From assembly GCF_001571405.1 (NCBI RefSeq), contig NZ_BCNX01000008.1:62001-126000 (forward strand): a stretch of 64,000 bases of DNA, written 5' to 3'. Each line of letters begins with the position of its first letter. The first letter of the stretch is position 1. The translations under genes were made by a program, and so were the position numbers. This DNA is from Methanoculleus thermophilus (GTDB lineage Archaea; Halobacteriota; Methanomicrobia; Methanomicrobiales; Methanoculleaceae). Below are positions 1 to 8,125 of the stretch, one piece after another. Below the pieces are notes generated by a model. It saw only the letters and a list, made by a program, of their open reading frames with translations. It was not told the origin of the DNA and did no database searches.

Positions 1-1205
1 TCTTGCGGCACCTGAGGGCCTCGTCGATCGCGGCCTTCACCGCGTGGGCCGCCTCGGGGGCGACGATGATCCCCTCCGTCCGGGCGAACTGCACGGCGGC
101 CGAGAAGACGTCGTTCTGGTGGTAGGCGACCGGCCGCACGACTCCGTCCTGGACGAGCCGGGAGACGAGCGGGGACATCCCGTGGTAGCGCAAGCCCCCT
201 GCATGGATCGAGGGCGGGACGAAGTCGTGGCCGAGGGTGAACATCCGAAGAAGCGGTGTCAGCCCCGCAACGTCCCCGAAGTCGTAGGCGTAGAGCCCCT
301 TCGTCAGGGACGGGCAGGCGGCGGGCTCGACCGCGACGATCTCTGTCTCGGGGTGCTTCCCGGTCAGTTTGTCGCCCGCAAACGGGAAGGAGAGCCCGGC
401 AAAGTTGGTGCCGCCGCCGACGCACCCGATCACGACGTCGGGGTAGGCCTCGACGGCCGCAAGCTGCTCCCTCGCCTCCTGGCCGATGACCGTCTGGTGG
501 AGGCAGACGTGGTTGAGGACGGAGCCGAGCGAGTAGTTGGTGTTCTCGTGGCTTACGGCATCCTCGACCGCTTCGGAGATCGCGATCCCGAGGGAGCCGG
601 GCGTATCCGGGTCGCGCTCGAGGATCGCCCGGCCAGACTGGGTCCTCGGGGAGGGGCTTGGGATGCACTCGGCCCCGTAGACCTGCATCATAACCTTGCG
701 GTAGGGCTTCTGCTCGTAGGAGGCCCGGACCATGTAGATGGTGCACTCCATATCAAAGAGGCTCGTTGCAAACGCAAGCGACGATCCCCACTGCCCCGCC
801 CCGGTCTCGGTCGCGAGCCGCTCGATTCCCGCCTCGCGGTTGTAGTAGGCCTGCGGGATGGCCGAGTTCGGCTTATGCGAGCCCGGGGGGCTGACACCCT
901 CCCACTTGTAGTAGATCTTTGCCGGGGTCTTTAGGGCCGCCTCGAGCCGCCGCGCCCGATAGAGTGGGCTCGGTCTCCAGAGGGTGAGGATATCGCGGAC
1001 CTCGGTCGGAATATCGATATAGCGCTCCGTGCTCATCTCCTGCCGGATGAGCTCCATCGGGAAGATCTGACGGAGGTCATCAGGGGTCACCGGCTTTCCG
1101 GTGGCCGGGTGAAGAGGCGGGTCCAGGGGCGTGGAGAGATCCGCCTGGATGTTGTACCACCGCTTCGGCATCTCTCCCTCGTCAAGGAGGATCTTCGTCT
1201 GCATG
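1..1205 (-). CDS. trpB2: TrpB2-type tryptophan synthase beta chain (partial, 3' end outside window)
   Basis: PLP enzyme expected to condense indole with serine to make tryptophan. The reverse-strand frame is open from an ATG at 1205 to the window edge, so the C-terminus is missing. It starts [18 protein letters not shown] and continues with PPLHPATGK, the N-terminal extension typical of the TrpB2 subgroup rather than classical TrpB1. The PLP lysine region is [15 protein letters not shown], and a glycine-rich phosphate loop [11 protein letters not shown] follows. TrpB2 proteins usually lack a TrpA partner next door, and none is seen here. An ATG at 1210 is out of frame. The TATA-like element about 28 bases upstream suggests a very short or absent leader. 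Family call is firm; use of free indole versus another substrate is open. Confidence 0.93.
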
Positions 1206-1227
1206 CCATTCTGGTGTACTCTGAACA

Positions 1228-1238
1228 AATATATACAT
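1228..1238 (-). promoter_or_regulatory. TATA-box-like promoter element of trpB2
   Basis: On the minus strand this reads TGTATATATTT. Its centre lies 28 bases before the trpB2 ATG at 1205, the spacing expected of an archaeal TATA box for a transcript starting at or just before the start codon. Position and composition only; no transcript data. Confidence 0.5.
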
Positions 1239-1318
1239 TGTGGATCTTTTTAGTTCAACAAAGGTCATCGAGTTACCAGGGGGCACGCCCCGCCCCGGAG
1301 CATCTCCGACGAAAAAGA

Positions 1319-1327
1319 GTATATAAT
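1319..1327 (+). promoter_or_regulatory. TATA-box-like promoter of the DUF457 gene
   Basis: GTATATAAT lies about 25 bases before the ATG at 1348, preceded by an A-rich GACGAAAAA stretch as expected for a BRE. A GGAG at 1340-1343 could also act as a ribosome binding site, so leaderless and short-leader models are both possible. Confidence 0.45.
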
Positions 1328-1347
1328 CACCCCGCCACTGGAGAGCG

Positions 1348-1932
1348 ATGTATCTCCTCGCCCATGCCATGGCCGGCGTCCTCATAGGGCTCATCCTCGC
1401 GGCGATCGTCCGAGACCGGCGGGTCGTCCTGCTCGGCGCACTGGGCGGCGTCCTCCCCGACCTGATCGATAAGCCGCTCGGGCATATCATCCTCGCCGAG
1501 ACCGTGGGCTACGGCCGGCTCTACTTCCATGGCCTTACGATCGTCACGCTCATCGCCATCGCCGGCCTCTTCATCTACTACCATCGCCGAAGCATCGGCC
1601 TCCTTGTACTGGCAGCAGGGATGCTGAGCCACCAGATCCTCGATGGGATGTGGCTGCGGCCAGCAGGATGGCTCTGGCCGTTCCTCGGACCGATCCCACT
1701 GCTTCGCACCCCGGATGACTTTTTGTGGGACGCCCTCATGCGGGAACTCTCTCAGCCGAGCGAATGGCTCTTCTTCCTCCTGATCACCGGACTCTTCGCC
1801 TACCTCTACCGGGGGGAACTCAAAGGCGCCCTTGCCCGGCTCTCCGGCCCCACGATCCGCCGGCTGCTCGTGGTCATCTTAGGTCTCGCCATCCTCGCCG
1901 CACTCGCCGTGGGCGGGAGGAACCTCCTCTAA
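1348..1932 (+). CDS. DUF457 / YdjM-like membrane protein (predicted membrane-bound metal-dependent hydrolase)
   Basis: A 194-residue integral membrane protein of the DUF457 family, whose biochemical activity is not established. It begins MYLLAHAMAGVLIG and carries the family's spaced His/Asp residues: H6 near the N-terminus, LPDLID at about 36-41, FHG at about 60, and SHQILDGM at about 89-96. These polar residues sit at membrane interfaces and are thought to bind metal. About five hydrophobic helices are visible, the last (about 170-188) being Leu/Ile/Ala-rich. It stands alone, divergent from trpB2. Family assignment is good; substrate unknown. Confidence 0.8.
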   Translation: MYLLAHAMAGVLIGLILAAIVRDRRVVLLGALGGVLPDLIDKPLGHIILAETVGYGRLYFHGLTIVTLIAIAGLFIYYHRRSIGLLVLAAGMLSHQILDGMWLRPAGWLWPFLGPIPLLRTPDDFLWDALMRELSQPSEWLFFLLITGLFAYLYRGELKGALARLSGPTIRRLLVVILGLAILAALAVGGRNLL

Positions 1933-2007
1933 AGCAGGCCCGTCATCCCGCTCCACCGGGGCCGATTGGTTCGGCGCAAATCCATCCAGGGCGGGAAACC
2001 CCAACCC

Positions 2008-2015
2008 TTATATAC
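2008..2015 (+). promoter_or_regulatory. TATA-box-like promoter of the GerW/DUF2953 operon
   Basis: TTATATAC lies about 35-42 bases upstream of the GTG start at 2050. A GGTGA at 2040-2044 could pair with the 16S 3' end and favours GTG 2050 over the in-frame ATG at 2065. Confidence 0.45.
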
Positions 2016-2049
2016 GAGACTGGTTACTGAAATGCTTGTGGTGAACTGA

Positions 2050-2502
2050 GTGACTGGCGAATCAATGCTCCAGATAACCGTCGATCAGCTGGCAAGAACG
2101 CTCTGCGCAAGCGCAATCCTCGGTGCCCCGGTCGATGCAGGTGAGCGGGTGATCATACCGGTCGCCGAGTTCGGATTGGGGTTCGGCGCAGGCGAAGGGT
2201 CCGGTGGGTTCAGAGAGGGGAAGCAGCACGGTGGAGCCGGGACCGGGGGAGGCGGCGGCATATCGGCTGTTGCCCTGATCATCATCACCAAGGGCGTTCC
2301 GGGGCCTGAGGGGGTCCAGGTGATCTCGTTAAAGAAGAAGAGCGAGATCGCCGAGGTCGTCACGGCGATCGGCGAGGCCGTCGGCCCGCACGTCGAGAAG
2401 GTCCTTGAGAAGGGCTCGGAGATGATGCAGCAGAGAGGGGGGATGGGGAGAGCCCAGGGAGAAGGAAGAGAGATCCCGGTAACCGGGGAAGAAGGAGCGT
2501 AA
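2050..2502 (+). CDS. GerW/YtfJ-family protein
   Basis: A 150-residue protein of the GerW (YtfJ sporulation protein) family, which is widespread in non-sporulating archaea and of unknown function there. Visible features are an N-terminal helix (QLARTLCASAILGAPVD), the family signature VIIPVAEFGLGFGAG at about 35-49, a long Gly-rich loop, the core strand GGGISAVALIIITKG, and a C-terminal helical tail (VEKVLEKGSEMMQQR). The GTG start is preceded by GGTGA; ATG 2065 is the alternative. It is first in an apparent three-gene operon with a DUF2953 membrane protein and a small protein carrying the same CIIPVI-type motif. In Bacillus, gerW and DUF2953 genes are also neighbours (recalled), so a conserved partnership is plausible. 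Confidence 0.8.
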   Translation: MTGESMLQITVDQLARTLCASAILGAPVDAGERVIIPVAEFGLGFGAGEGSGGFREGKQHGGAGTGGGGGISAVALIIITKGVPGPEGVQVISLKKKSEIAEVVTAIGEAVGPHVEKVLEKGSEMMQQRGGMGRAQGEGREIPVTGEEGA

Positions 2503-2523
2503 AGTCCGCTCCCCCTCCACTCC

Positions 2524-3192
2524 ATGGCAGCGACGCTCCTCTTTTTGGTCCTGCTTGCCGTCGCCGTCATCCTCATCCTCGTCCTGCTTGCCCTATACCT
2601 GGTCCCGGTGACCGTCTCGATGGTTGCCGACTGCAGTGAGGAGAGTGCCCGGGCGACGGCCGACGTAGCCTGGTGCTTTTTGGACGGGAGGGTCCGGGTG
2701 GACGACGAAGTGCAGGTGCTTGAGATCCTTCTCTTCGGCCGCCGGGTGATGAGCCGGGATCTTGGCGAGCTTGCGGCGGAGGCCCCGGAGGAGGAAGAGA
2801 AGAAGGTCGAGGAGAGGCGTCCGATCCCGGACTACCTCGGCGCCGCAACCGACCTCTGGCCCCACCTCGAGAAGATCCTCGCCGCAGTCTACCGGTCACT
2901 CTATCTAGAGACGCTCAGGGGCGATATCATCCTCGGTCTTGAGAGTCCGGCCGATACCGGGATCATATACGGCTACTGCACCGCCGCCCGCTACGCCCTC
3001 TGGCCGGCCGAGGCGATCGACTTCGTGATGACCCCGGTCTTTAACCGAAGGGTCTTTGCGGGAACCTTCACCCTCCGGACGCAGATCCGCCACCCGCTCC
3101 TGATCCTCATCCCGGTCGTCCAGGCTCTCCTGGATAGACCGGTCAGGGACCGGCTCCGTCAATTCTCGGGAAGAGGTGCTCCGGGTGGGTGA
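2524..3192 (+). CDS. DUF2953 membrane-anchored protein
   Basis: A 222-residue protein with one strong N-terminal transmembrane helix (residues 3-28, rich in Leu/Val/Ile), then a soluble domain with a charged Glu/Lys linker (about 85-100). The C-terminal part has the DUF2953 pattern GDIILGLESPADTGIIYGY followed by a basic/hydrophobic end (RHPLLILIPVVQALLDRP). The family pairs with GerW/YtfJ-type proteins in spore formers; the same pairing occurs here in an archaeon. It starts 21 bases after the gerW stop and overlaps the next gene by 17 bases. Function unknown; probably a membrane-attached partner of the GerW protein. Confidence 0.75.
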   Translation: MAATLLFLVLLAVAVILILVLLALYLVPVTVSMVADCSEESARATADVAWCFLDGRVRVDDEVQVLEILLFGRRVMSRDLGELAAEAPEEEEKKVEERRPIPDYLGAATDLWPHLEKILAAVYRSLYLETLRGDIILGLESPADTGIIYGYCTAARYALWPAEAIDFVMTPVFNRRVFAGTFTLRTQIRHPLLILIPVVQALLDRPVRDRLRQFSGRGAPGG

Positions 3193-3439
3193 GAGGACAG
3201 AACTCGTCGTCGGCGGCGGGCGGAAGGTCGGCGACCGGTGCATCATCCCCGTCATCAGGGAACATGTGATCCATGCAGGAGGGTGCGCCATGCTCAGTTT
3301 AAGCCCGGTTGCCCTCCTCATCGCCGAGGGGGAGCATGAGTACCTCGCCCTCCTCCCGGGTGCGCCCCCGGGGACTAAAGATGCAATCAAGACGCTTCGC
3401 GACGGAATTGAGCGTCAAAAAGAGGAGTGTCTCGGGTAG
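3176..3439 (+). CDS. Small GerW-like protein, third gene of operon
   Basis: An 87-residue protein with a GTG start overlapping the DUF2953 gene. It holds GGRKVGDRCIIPVIREHVI, which matches the 'ERVIIPVAEF' strand of the GerW-family protein two genes upstream, followed by GGCAMLSLSPVALLIAEG, which parallels that protein's GGGISAVALIIITKG. It therefore looks like a compact GerW-type core without the Gly-rich loop and C-terminal helix. Translational coupling through the 17-base overlap suggests joint function. No named family is recognised with certainty. Confidence 0.65.
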   Translation: MLRVGERTELVVGGGRKVGDRCIIPVIREHVIHAGGCAMLSLSPVALLIAEGEHEYLALLPGAPPGTKDAIKTLRDGIERQKEECLG

Positions 3440-3445
3440 CCCCCG

Positions 3446-4591
3446 TCACTCGTGGCGCAGGGCCTGGATGGGGTTTAGCTGCGCCGCCTTCCAGGCCGGG
3501 TAGAGACCGGAAGCGACGCTTGTAAAGACGCCGAATCCCATCCCGAAGGCGATGTAAAGGAGGCTTGCCGGGTTGAAGAGGTATGCCGAGTTCCCGGCGA
3601 AGACCGCCGTCAACAGGAATCCGGCACAGAAACTGAGCGCACCTCCGATGAGAGAGCCCGCAAGCCCGAGGATGAGGGCCTCATAGATGAACATCCGCAT
3701 CACCTCGCCGCGCCGGGTGCCGATGCTCCGGAGGATCCCGATCTCCTTGGTCCGCTCCGTGACCGACATCAGCATCACGTTCAGGATCGAGACACCGGCG
3801 ACGAGGAGCGATATCGCGCCGATCCCGGCAAGGAAGACCGCAATCGAACTGGTGGCCGAGGTGATGCTCTCGAGGAACTGCCTTGAATCCGAGACGGAGA
3901 CGACCTCCTCCCGCCGGTTCAATTTCTGCTCGATCGACGCTTTGACCGCATCGATATCGTCGACGTCGCGGACCTTCACGATGACCTGATCGTAATCCTC
4001 TTCGTCGTAATGACTTGAGTACCAGGTATAGGGCACGACGATGGCGTCGTCGGGGCTGATGTCGAGCGCGAGCCCCCGCTCCTCAAGCACGCCGACCACA
4101 CGGAGGTACTCGTCGCCGATCCTGACCCGGGAACCGAGTTTCAGACCGTTCTCCTTGCTGTTTGCAGCAAGGTTGCTCCCGATCAGGCAGCCGGCGCCCG
4201 TATCCTTCGGATAGCCCCCCGACTTCACCTCAAGGAGGGAGGGAATATCCTCGGCAGGGATCGCATACAGCATCACGGCGCTCTCCTTATCGCCCACCGA
4301 GATCTTCTCGAAGGTGTATGAGTACGGTACGACGGCGTTCGAGCCGACCGCCCGGGTAATATCGGAGACCTGCCGTTCGGTGAGTTTGCCCCCGCTCACG
4401 CCCATCGCCGGGGAGACAATGACGGTATCCCCGACATCCGAGATCATATCGTCAAGCATCAGGCCGATGCTGGTGCCCATGATCCCGAGGGACGCGATCG
4501 CGAGGACGCCTATGACGACCCCGACGACCGCAAGGGTCGACCTGAGCCAGTGGCGGGTGACGTTCCGGCGGGCGAGGTCAAAGAAGGTCAT
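3446..4591 (-). CDS. MacB/FtsX-type ABC transporter permease
   Basis: A 381-residue permease of the MacB/LolCE type. It starts MTFFDLARRNVTRHWLRS, followed by a transmembrane helix (about 18-38), a large extracytoplasmic domain of roughly 200 residues, and three C-terminal helices (about 260-285, 310-340, 350-370). The signature before helix 3 is SVTERTKEIGILRSIGTRRGEV, and it ends YPAWKAAQLNPIQALRHE as usual for the family. It overlaps the upstream ATPase gene by 4 bases (ATGA). MacB-type systems act as mechanotransmission machines on envelope substrates rather than classical importers. Co-location with a secreted S-layer-like protein suggests that protein is a partner or substrate (inference). 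Confidence 0.9.
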   Translation of the reverse strand: MTFFDLARRNVTRHWLRSTLAVVGVVIGVLAIASLGIMGTSIGLMLDDMISDVGDTVIVSPAMGVSGGKLTERQVSDITRAVGSNAVVPYSYTFEKISVGDKESAVMLYAIPAEDIPSLLEVKSGGYPKDTGAGCLIGSNLAANSKENGLKLGSRVRIGDEYLRVVGVLEERGLALDISPDDAIVVPYTWYSSHYDEEDYDQVIVKVRDVDDIDAVKASIEQKLNRREEVVSVSDSRQFLESITSATSSIAVFLAGIGAISLLVAGVSILNVMLMSVTERTKEIGILRSIGTRRGEVMRMFIYEALILGLAGSLIGGALSFCAGFLLTAVFAGNSAYLFNPASLLYIAFGMGFGVFTSVASGLYPAWKAAQLNPIQALRHE

Positions 4592-5259
4592 TCCACCACC
4601 CTCCCGTCAATGAGCTGGATCGTCCGGTCTGCATACTTCGTCATGCGGGGGTCGTGGGTGACCATGACGACGGTCTTGCCCTCCTCACGGTTCATCCGGG
4701 TAAGGAGGGCCATGATCGCGGTCCCGGTCTTCGAGTCCAGGTTCCCGGTGGGTTCGTCGCAGAGGAGGAAGTCGGGGTCGTTGACGAGCGCCCGGGCGAT
4801 CGCGACCCGCTGCTGCTGCCCGCCGGAGAGTTCATTCGGCTTGTGGGTGAAGTGGGTCTCGGCGAGCTCCACGGCACGCAGGACCTCTTCTGCACGCTTG
4901 CGGGCCCCGTTCTGTCGGCCTTTCAGGATCAGGGGATACTCGACGTTCTCGACCACGGTGAGGAGCGGGATGAGGTTGAACTGCTGGAAGACGAACCCTA
5001 TGTGATCCCGCCGAAGAAGGGTCAGTTCATCGTCGCTCATCCTGCTGATCTTCTTTCCGGCGATGGTGACCTCTCCTGAGGTCGGGACATCGAGCGAGCC
5101 CATGATGTTTAAGAGCGTCGACTTCCCCGACCCCGAGGGGCCCATGATCAGGACGAACTCGCCCTTCTCGATCGCGAGATCGACGCCGTCCAGCGCCACA
5201 ACGTCGCCCCCCGGGAGGGGGTAGACCTTCCGGACCGCATCGAAGCTGATGACCGGCAT
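4588..5259 (-). CDS. LolD/MacB-type ABC transporter ATP-binding protein
   Basis: Energising subunit for the adjacent permease. From the ATG at 5259 (5 bases after the upstream stop) it reads MPVISFDAVRKVYPLPGG. The Walker A is GPSGSGKST, the Q-loop region is GFVFQQFNLIPLLTVVENVE, the ABC signature is LSGGQQQRVAIARAL, and the Walker B is LLCDEPTGNLDSKTG, with the switch His in VMVTHDPRM. The GNLDS pattern after Walker B is the hallmark of the LolD/MacB subfamily. A GTG at 5280 would add seven residues but overlaps the preceding gene. Length (223 residues) is normal. All residues needed for ATP hydrolysis are present. Confidence 0.93.
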   Translation of the reverse strand: MPVISFDAVRKVYPLPGGDVVALDGVDLAIEKGEFVLIMGPSGSGKSTLLNIMGSLDVPTSGEVTIAGKKISRMSDDELTLLRRDHIGFVFQQFNLIPLLTVVENVEYPLILKGRQNGARKRAEEVLRAVELAETHFTHKPNELSGGQQQRVAIARALVNDPDFLLCDEPTGNLDSKTGTAIMALLTRMNREEGKTVVMVTHDPRMTKYADRTIQLIDGRVVE

Positions 5260-5264
5260 CGTCG

Positions 5265-6419
5265 TTACGCCCGTCTCCACGAGTAGTAGATTGCTCCGGC
5301 GACCCCGAGCGCGACCAGCACGGCGACGATGGCCCCGACGATCGGGAACTCGCCGCTCGAATTCTCCGCGGGCGCCGCGGACGCTACGGACACCCCGGCG
5401 CCGCTGCCGAGACCGATCATCGTCGTCGAAGTGTAGCGGTTACCGTCGTCGTCGCGGTACTCGACGACGATCGGGACCTCGGTCACGTTCCGATCGGCCG
5501 CAAACGTCACCTCAAACGAGGAGATGTCGTCTGGGTCGAGGGTCCCGACAACGTAGACCCGGAAGGGATCGGTGGGCGTTGCCGGGGCGCCGGGGGCGAT
5601 GATCACCGACCGGGCGGACTCGAGGCCGGCGTTCGAGATATCGCCGATGACCCGGTACCTGCCGAACTCGGACTTGACCTCGACGTTCGTGATGATCGGG
5701 TCCGCCTGTCTCTTGTCCTCGCCAAAGACCACCGGGAGCACGAGATCTGTCGTGTGGGTGTTGATGCCGTTGCGCCAGACCACCTGGAACGTGACGTCCA
5801 TCTCGGCAGTCGGGGTCAGGTTGAACGTGACCGTCCCGGAGGCGTCAGAGGCGAGGGTCCCGATGAACCCGCTGGTCGGGGTGACGGTAAAGCCCGTTCC
5901 CAGCGGGATCACCTGGACGCCGGAGGCGGCGTTCGGGCGGGGGTTCCCGACCCGGACGGTGATATCGGCCGTCCGGGACTCGGAGAAGGCGTCCGGTCTT
6001 TCGACCACGGATACGCTGAGCGGCGTATTCTCGACCTGGACGGGGACCGGATAGCGCAGGTTGCCCTCGTTGCGGAAGTCAAGGACGAACTGCGGGTAGA
6101 ACGTTCCCTCGCCCCCGTCCGCCCGGACGGTGAAGGTGAACGTCTTGCTGTTCCCGGCGCCGAGGTCCCCGACCGCGAGGTAAGGCTCGCTTAAGGGCAC
6201 GACACCGTTGCCGTAGAGCCGGGCGCTCTTGATGGAGACTGTCTCGGAACCGGTGTTCTGGATCACGATCGTGAGCGTCCCGGTATCCCCTTTCATCAGG
6301 ACCTGCGGGTCGAGCGTGGAGGAGACCACGGTGACATCTGCCGAAGCGGCGCCGGCCGGTCCGGTGAGTGCTGCGACGATGCAGAAGATTGAGATAATTG
6401 CGATGTAGAGAGGTTTCAT
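5265..6419 (-). CDS. Secreted S-layer-like (COG1361-type) protein with C-terminal membrane anchor
   Basis: A 384-residue exported protein. From ATG 6419 it starts MKPLYIAIISIFCIVAALTG with an Ala-rich cleavage zone (AGAASADV), a typical signal peptide. The body is a chain of beta-rich CARDB/NEW3-like modules, for example KGDTGTLTIVIQNTGSE and SGTVTFNLTPTAEMDVTFQV. The C-terminus is a transmembrane helix (FPIVGAIVAVLVALGVAGAI) followed by YYSWRRA, giving an outside-facing domain with one anchor. In many archaea such proteins are encoded next to MacB-type ABC genes, as here. It probably works as the accessory envelope component of that transporter. An upstream in-frame GTG at 6446 lacks support. 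Confidence 0.8.
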   Translation of the reverse strand: MKPLYIAIISIFCIVAALTGPAGAASADVTVVSSTLDPQVLMKGDTGTLTIVIQNTGSETVSIKSARLYGNGVVPLSEPYLAVGDLGAGNSKTFTFTVRADGGEGTFYPQFVLDFRNEGNLRYPVPVQVENTPLSVSVVERPDAFSESRTADITVRVGNPRPNAASGVQVIPLGTGFTVTPTSGFIGTLASDASGTVTFNLTPTAEMDVTFQVVWRNGINTHTTDLVLPVVFGEDKRQADPIITNVEVKSEFGRYRVIGDISNAGLESARSVIIAPGAPATPTDPFRVYVVGTLDPDDISSFEVTFAADRNVTEVPIVVEYRDDDGNRYTSTTMIGLGSGAGVSVASAAPAENSSGEFPIVGAIVAVLVALGVAGAIYYSWRRA

Positions 6420-6426
6420 AGTACAC

Positions 6427-7077
6427 CTATCCGATGAGCGTGACAAGGTTGACGAGGATATAGAGCCCGATGGGTATCCCGACGGTGAGGACCGCGTTTC
6501 GCGTGGAGAGATTCCGTGCGTACTTCATGCCGAAGATCCAGATGTTTGCGCTCCAGATCAAAAAGAGGATGCCGACGATCCCGGAGATCGGCGTGAGGGG
6601 GTCGCTCAGCATGCCGGTTGTGACGCTCTCCACAAGCACCGCGATATCCTCGGGTCTCGAGATAATCGGGACCGAGAGATTCGATACGATCTGGTAGGAG
6701 AAGATCGCCCCGATGATGCCCCCAAAGACCTGGGGGATGAGCCCGTAGCCCGTGAACTCCAGCGTCCGCTTAAAGTCTCCATCCCCCATAAAGACCATCG
6801 AGATGATATAGAAGACGATACCGAAGGCAACCCAGGTGATGAGTCCCCCGATGATGCCGCTGGCCACAGCGAAGGCAACCCCCGCCAACCCGAAGACCTG
6901 CATGTCCGGGGGGAGGCCCTCGGTCAGCGCGTTTGCCGAGATGGCAGCGCTGACCGCACCGATAATCCCGATGACAAGCGCGATCAATGCCGGTATCTTC
7001 AGGCCCGGCTCACCCCGCATACGCTCTTGAAAGAAACGTCCGGGTTCGAGCAGCACCCGGAGAAAACCACTGTCCAT
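6427..7077 (-). CDS. Yip1-domain integral membrane protein
   Basis: A 216-residue protein with five or six transmembrane helices, resembling archaeal Yip1-domain proteins (named after eukaryotic Rab-interacting proteins; archaeal function unknown). It starts MDSGFLRVLLEPGRFFQERM, the usual amphipathic lead-in of this group ('P..FF.'). Helices occur at about 28-48, 62-90, 95-118, 122-145, 165-190 and 195-215. A GTGAGG sits 11-16 bases before ATG 7077, and a TATA-like TTTATC lies near 7114-7122. It is first in a four-gene run (Yip1, S-layer-like, ATPase, permease) with only 7 bases to the next gene, so co-transcription is likely. Confidence 0.8.
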   Translation of the reverse strand: MDSGFLRVLLEPGRFFQERMRGEPGLKIPALIALVIGIIGAVSAAISANALTEGLPPDMQVFGLAGVAFAVASGIIGGLITWVAFGIVFYIISMVFMGDGDFKRTLEFTGYGLIPQVFGGIIGAIFSYQIVSNLSVPIISRPEDIAVLVESVTTGMLSDPLTPISGIVGILFLIWSANIWIFGMKYARNLSTRNAVLTVGIPIGLYILVNLVTLIG

Positions 7078-7259
7078 GTATGTCTGCCTCACATACTTTT
7101 GGCTGACGAGGGGAGATAAACCTTATTGGATCCCGAGGGGAAGGAAGATAGATTATCTTCGAAATTTCAGAAAAATTACCATGATTTAAGAAAATTCGGG
7201 CAAAAGGTCATCCAATCCCGTGCAGGAACGGTCGGGGAGGGGATGGGGCGGCGTAAAGG

Positions 7260-7928
7260 TTAGAGGTGCCCGAGTTCTTTCAAGCTCACGTAGCCCCCTT
7301 TCGTGACGATGATGTGGTCGAGGACCCGGATGCCGAGGATCGACCCCGCCTCGACGAGCTGCCGGGTGATCCCGAGATCCTGGACAGAGGGATCGAGCGT
7401 GCCGGACGGGTGATTGTGGACCAGGATGACCGAGGCGGCCCGGTCGGTGATTGCGTCGGCAAAGACCTCCCGGGGATGGACGAGGCTCTGGTTTAAGATC
7501 CCGACGGTGACGATCCGGCGCTCGATCACCTCTCCGGCACCGTTGAGAGTAAGAGAGATGAAGTACTCCTGCTTCTTATCCCGCCACTCGGAAACGAGCG
7601 GGATGACGTCTTCGGGGCGGGTGATCCGGGTTCCGGTGACGTCGTCGTCGCCGAAATAGCGCCGCCCGAGCTCGAAGCAGGCCATGATCTCACATGCCTT
7701 TGCTGATCCGATCCCGCCGATCGCAAGGAGGGCCTCGTACGACGGCTTGCCCCCGGTCCCCCGGAGGTAACGCTCGACGTCGCCCGCAACCTCCGAGACG
7801 TCCCGCCCCTTCGTGCCACGCCCAAGGAGGAGGGCGATCAGTTCGGTATCGGTGAGCGCCTGCGGTCCCCGTTTGGCCAGTTTCTCGCGGGGACGATCGC
7901 GGTCCGGTATATCGCGCATCTTCCTCAT
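7260..7928 (-). CDS. radC: RadC-like JAB-domain protein
   Basis: A 222-residue protein of the RadC/MPN+ family. N-terminal residues carry the UPF0758 motif REKLAKRGPQALTDTELIAL and a helix-hairpin-helix region (LLAIGGIGSAKACEI). The C-terminal JAB metalloprotease-like domain has HPREVF, then the metal-binding set VHNHPSGTLDPSVQD (H-x-H plus D), with the expected glutamate in the strand VIERRIVTVGIL. The real start is taken as ATG 7928 (MRKMRDIPDRDRPREKL), because the upstream 50 codons show no family similarity. Despite the name, a repair role is disproved for E. coli RadC; the biological role is uncertain. Confidence 0.87.
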   Translation of the reverse strand: MRKMRDIPDRDRPREKLAKRGPQALTDTELIALLLGRGTKGRDVSEVAGDVERYLRGTGGKPSYEALLAIGGIGSAKACEIMACFELGRRYFGDDDVTGTRITRPEDVIPLVSEWRDKKQEYFISLTLNGAGEVIERRIVTVGILNQSLVHPREVFADAITDRAASVILVHNHPSGTLDPSVQDLGITRQLVEAGSILGIRVLDHIIVTKGGYVSLKELGHL

Positions 7929-8125
7929 GGTACTCAGGTCCGGGAGGGTTGTAAATCCCGTTTTGCTCCCGGGAGCATGTATAGGTTGCCATACGGATCC
8001 GGGAGGACGAGAGAGTTCTGGCTCGACCGCGAATGAACTGAAGCGATCGGTTTTTCGCCAGGACGAAAGAAAGGCCACCGATACGATCGAAACGCTTTTT
8101 CTTATGGACTGCTATTCATCACCCA

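Noticed and set aside
44-934. 296-codon plus-strand frame opposite trpB2
   Set aside because: No family resemblance; the opposite strand is a clear TrpB2.
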